64,000 nt of DNA, from positions 2,332,001 through 2,396,000 of the forward strand of contig NZ_CP143258.1 in the NCBI RefSeq assembly GCF_036320655.1, given 5' to 3'. The stretch comes from Porphyromonas pogonae (GTDB taxonomy: Bacteria; Bacteroidota; Bacteroidia; Bacteroidales; Porphyromonadaceae). Positions 63,266 to 64,000 of this stretch are shown here, piece after piece. A program made the translations under genes and the position numbers. The notes below the pieces were generated by a model. That model saw nothing but the letters and a program-made list of their open reading frames with translations. It did not search any database and was not told the DNA's origin. The first letter of the stretch is position 1. Each line of letters begins with the position of its first letter.

Positions 63266-63410
63266 TAAGAGTGAGTGCACAGGGAGTTTACTTCAGGTAA
63301 ATGACCAAGCGCGAATCTCGCAAGCAACGAAGCAATTGGCCTGCTATGCAACGGTCTCATTCCTGTCTATTTTCCCAGCAGAGACTTCTACCCGCACACA
63401 TAAAGGAGCA

Positions 63411-63449
63411 TAAAAGAATGGGACTACGCCTCATGAGAGAAGTAGTCCC
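63411..63449 (-). terminator. Terminator of fhs
   Basis: GGGACTAC / GTAGTCCC stem (63420-63427 and 63442-63449) followed on the minus strand by ATTCTTTTAT; 47 bp past the stop. Confidence 0.65.
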
Positions 63450-63495
63450 TTACTAAGATATAAACTATATCAGGATAGAGAGATAAACTATACTA

Positions 63496-64000
63496 TTAGC
63501 TCAGTCCCTCAATAAATCCATTGACAATATCTATACGAAGCGCTTGAGGACTTTTGGGTAAGCCCGGCATACGCATGATAGATCCCATGATGAGGACTAT
63601 CATTTCAGCACCGCGATTGATCACCACATCGGCAACCTCCAACTCAAAATTGCGCACATCACCATAGGCCTTGGCATCCTGAGAGAATGAGTATTGAGTC
63701 TTAGCAATACAAATGGGTAAATTGCCCAAACCCATGTCTTCAATCTTCTTGATCATCTTTTTGGCCTTAGGTGAAAAAATGACTTTGGAAGCCCCATAAA
63801 TATTCAAAGCTACCTTTTCGGCTTTTTGCTGTATTGTATCCGACAATTCATAAGTGTATTTGAGTGGAGCAGATGGTGTTTTCTCTATCGTATCGACAAC
63901 CAAATGAGCAAGCTCTTCGGCTCCCGAGCCTCCCTCTGCAAAGGCATTGTTAATAGCAAAACCGACACCGCATTCCTTACAATGATCGGCTACCAGGGAG
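63496..64000 (-). CDS. fhs: Formate--tetrahydrofolate ligase, C-terminal part (5' end outside window)
   Basis: The minus-strand frame is open to the window end; about 167 C-terminal residues of the roughly 555 in the family are present. [39 protein letters not shown] and the glycine-rich [20 protein letters not shown] are typical of FTHFS. The enzyme makes 10-formyl-THF from formate, ATP and THF, linking formate to one-carbon metabolism. Confidence 0.95.
   Translation of the reverse strand, partial: SLVADHCKECGVGFAINNAFAEGGSGAEELAHLVVDTIEKTPSAPLKYTYELSDTIQQKAEKVALNIYGASKVIFSPKAKKMIKKIEDMGLGNLPICIAKTQYSFSQDAKAYGDVRNFELEVADVVINRGAEMIVLIMGSIMRMPGLPKSPQALRIDIVNGFIEGLS

Larger units (their letters stand above)
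62088..63358 (+). mobile_element. 187-bp MITE, copy I, interrupted by IS982
   Basis: Left part 62088-62188 and right part 63266-63358; removing the IS and one 7-bp duplication restores exactly 187 bp. Flanked by ATTCCT on both sides (6 bp). Confidence 0.88.

Noticed and set aside
1-64000. tRNA or rRNA genes
   Set aside because: No GGTTCGAATCC-type T-arm with flanking cloverleaf, and no rRNA-like stretch, was seen in the gaps by eye.

Overview
The window is about 64 kb of a Bacteroidales chromosome, most probably Porphyromonas or a close relative. Evidence: a type III glutamine synthetase, fimbrillin (Mfa/FimA-like) lipoproteins, an HU-like (HUHR) DNA-binding protein, promoters of the Bacteroidetes type (TTG, about 19 bp, TAnnTTTG), and an IS5-family element that closely resembles IS1126 of P. 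gingivalis as I remember it. The species cannot be settled from the sequence alone. No rRNA, tRNA or CRISPR array was seen. The genes at both ends are cut by the window.

Layout. 1-12.6 kb: glnN (partial), a MATE transporter, a DUF2891 protein, an OmpP1/FadL-type outer membrane protein, an IS982-family element, a YiiX-like lipoprotein, DUF4878 and SIMPL proteins, trxB, serS, and rpmA/rplU. 12.8-14.1 kb: an intact IS4-family element with a 9-bp target duplication. 14.2-30.4 kb: a membrane-anchored CapD/PglF-type dehydratase; a two-gene fimbrillin operon whose second product carries an IdeS/Mac-like cysteine protease domain; an AAA ATPase; a small outer membrane barrel; then a surface polysaccharide cluster (DegT aminotransferase, initiating sugar transferase, GT2, Ugd, GNAT and hexapeptide acyltransferases, Wzx flippase, Wzy-like polymerase) that is visibly AT-rich towards wzx/wzy. 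30.7-32.7 kb: a wreck of three insertion sequences. 33-37.7 kb: HU-like gene, rmlA and rmlB, separated by long tandem and dispersed repeats. 37.8-48.4 kb: mnmA-argS, a UDG-family protein, a FAD oxidoreductase, pepD, a small membrane protein, OmpH and an SDR protein. 48.9-54.4 kb: the end of a division/cell wall cluster, murC-ftsQ-ftsA-ftsZ-yqeY. 54.5-64 kb: a Pif1-like helicase with TPR tail, a secreted Cys/Lys-rich protein, an RRM protein, divergent pabB/pabA, holB, a second IS982 copy and fhs (partial).

The intergenic DNA is unusually structured. A 187-bp MITE-like element with GAGACYGTTGCA inverted ends occurs nine times (eight of exactly 187 bp once a nested IS is removed, one deleted to 127 bp), mostly with short direct target duplications. 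There is an 82-bp repeat family, a 134-bp tandem repeat, two clusters of a CTTAGTTAG motif, and two similar promoter-to-terminator units at 43.6-43.9 kb and 58.0-58.3 kb that may be small RNAs or tiny genes.

The most interesting gene is at 17556-19274: an outer-surface lipoprotein with a fimbrillin-like N-terminal half and an IdeS-like C-terminal half in which the catalytic Cys, His and first Asp are recognisable. All functional statements rest on motif recognition without database searches.
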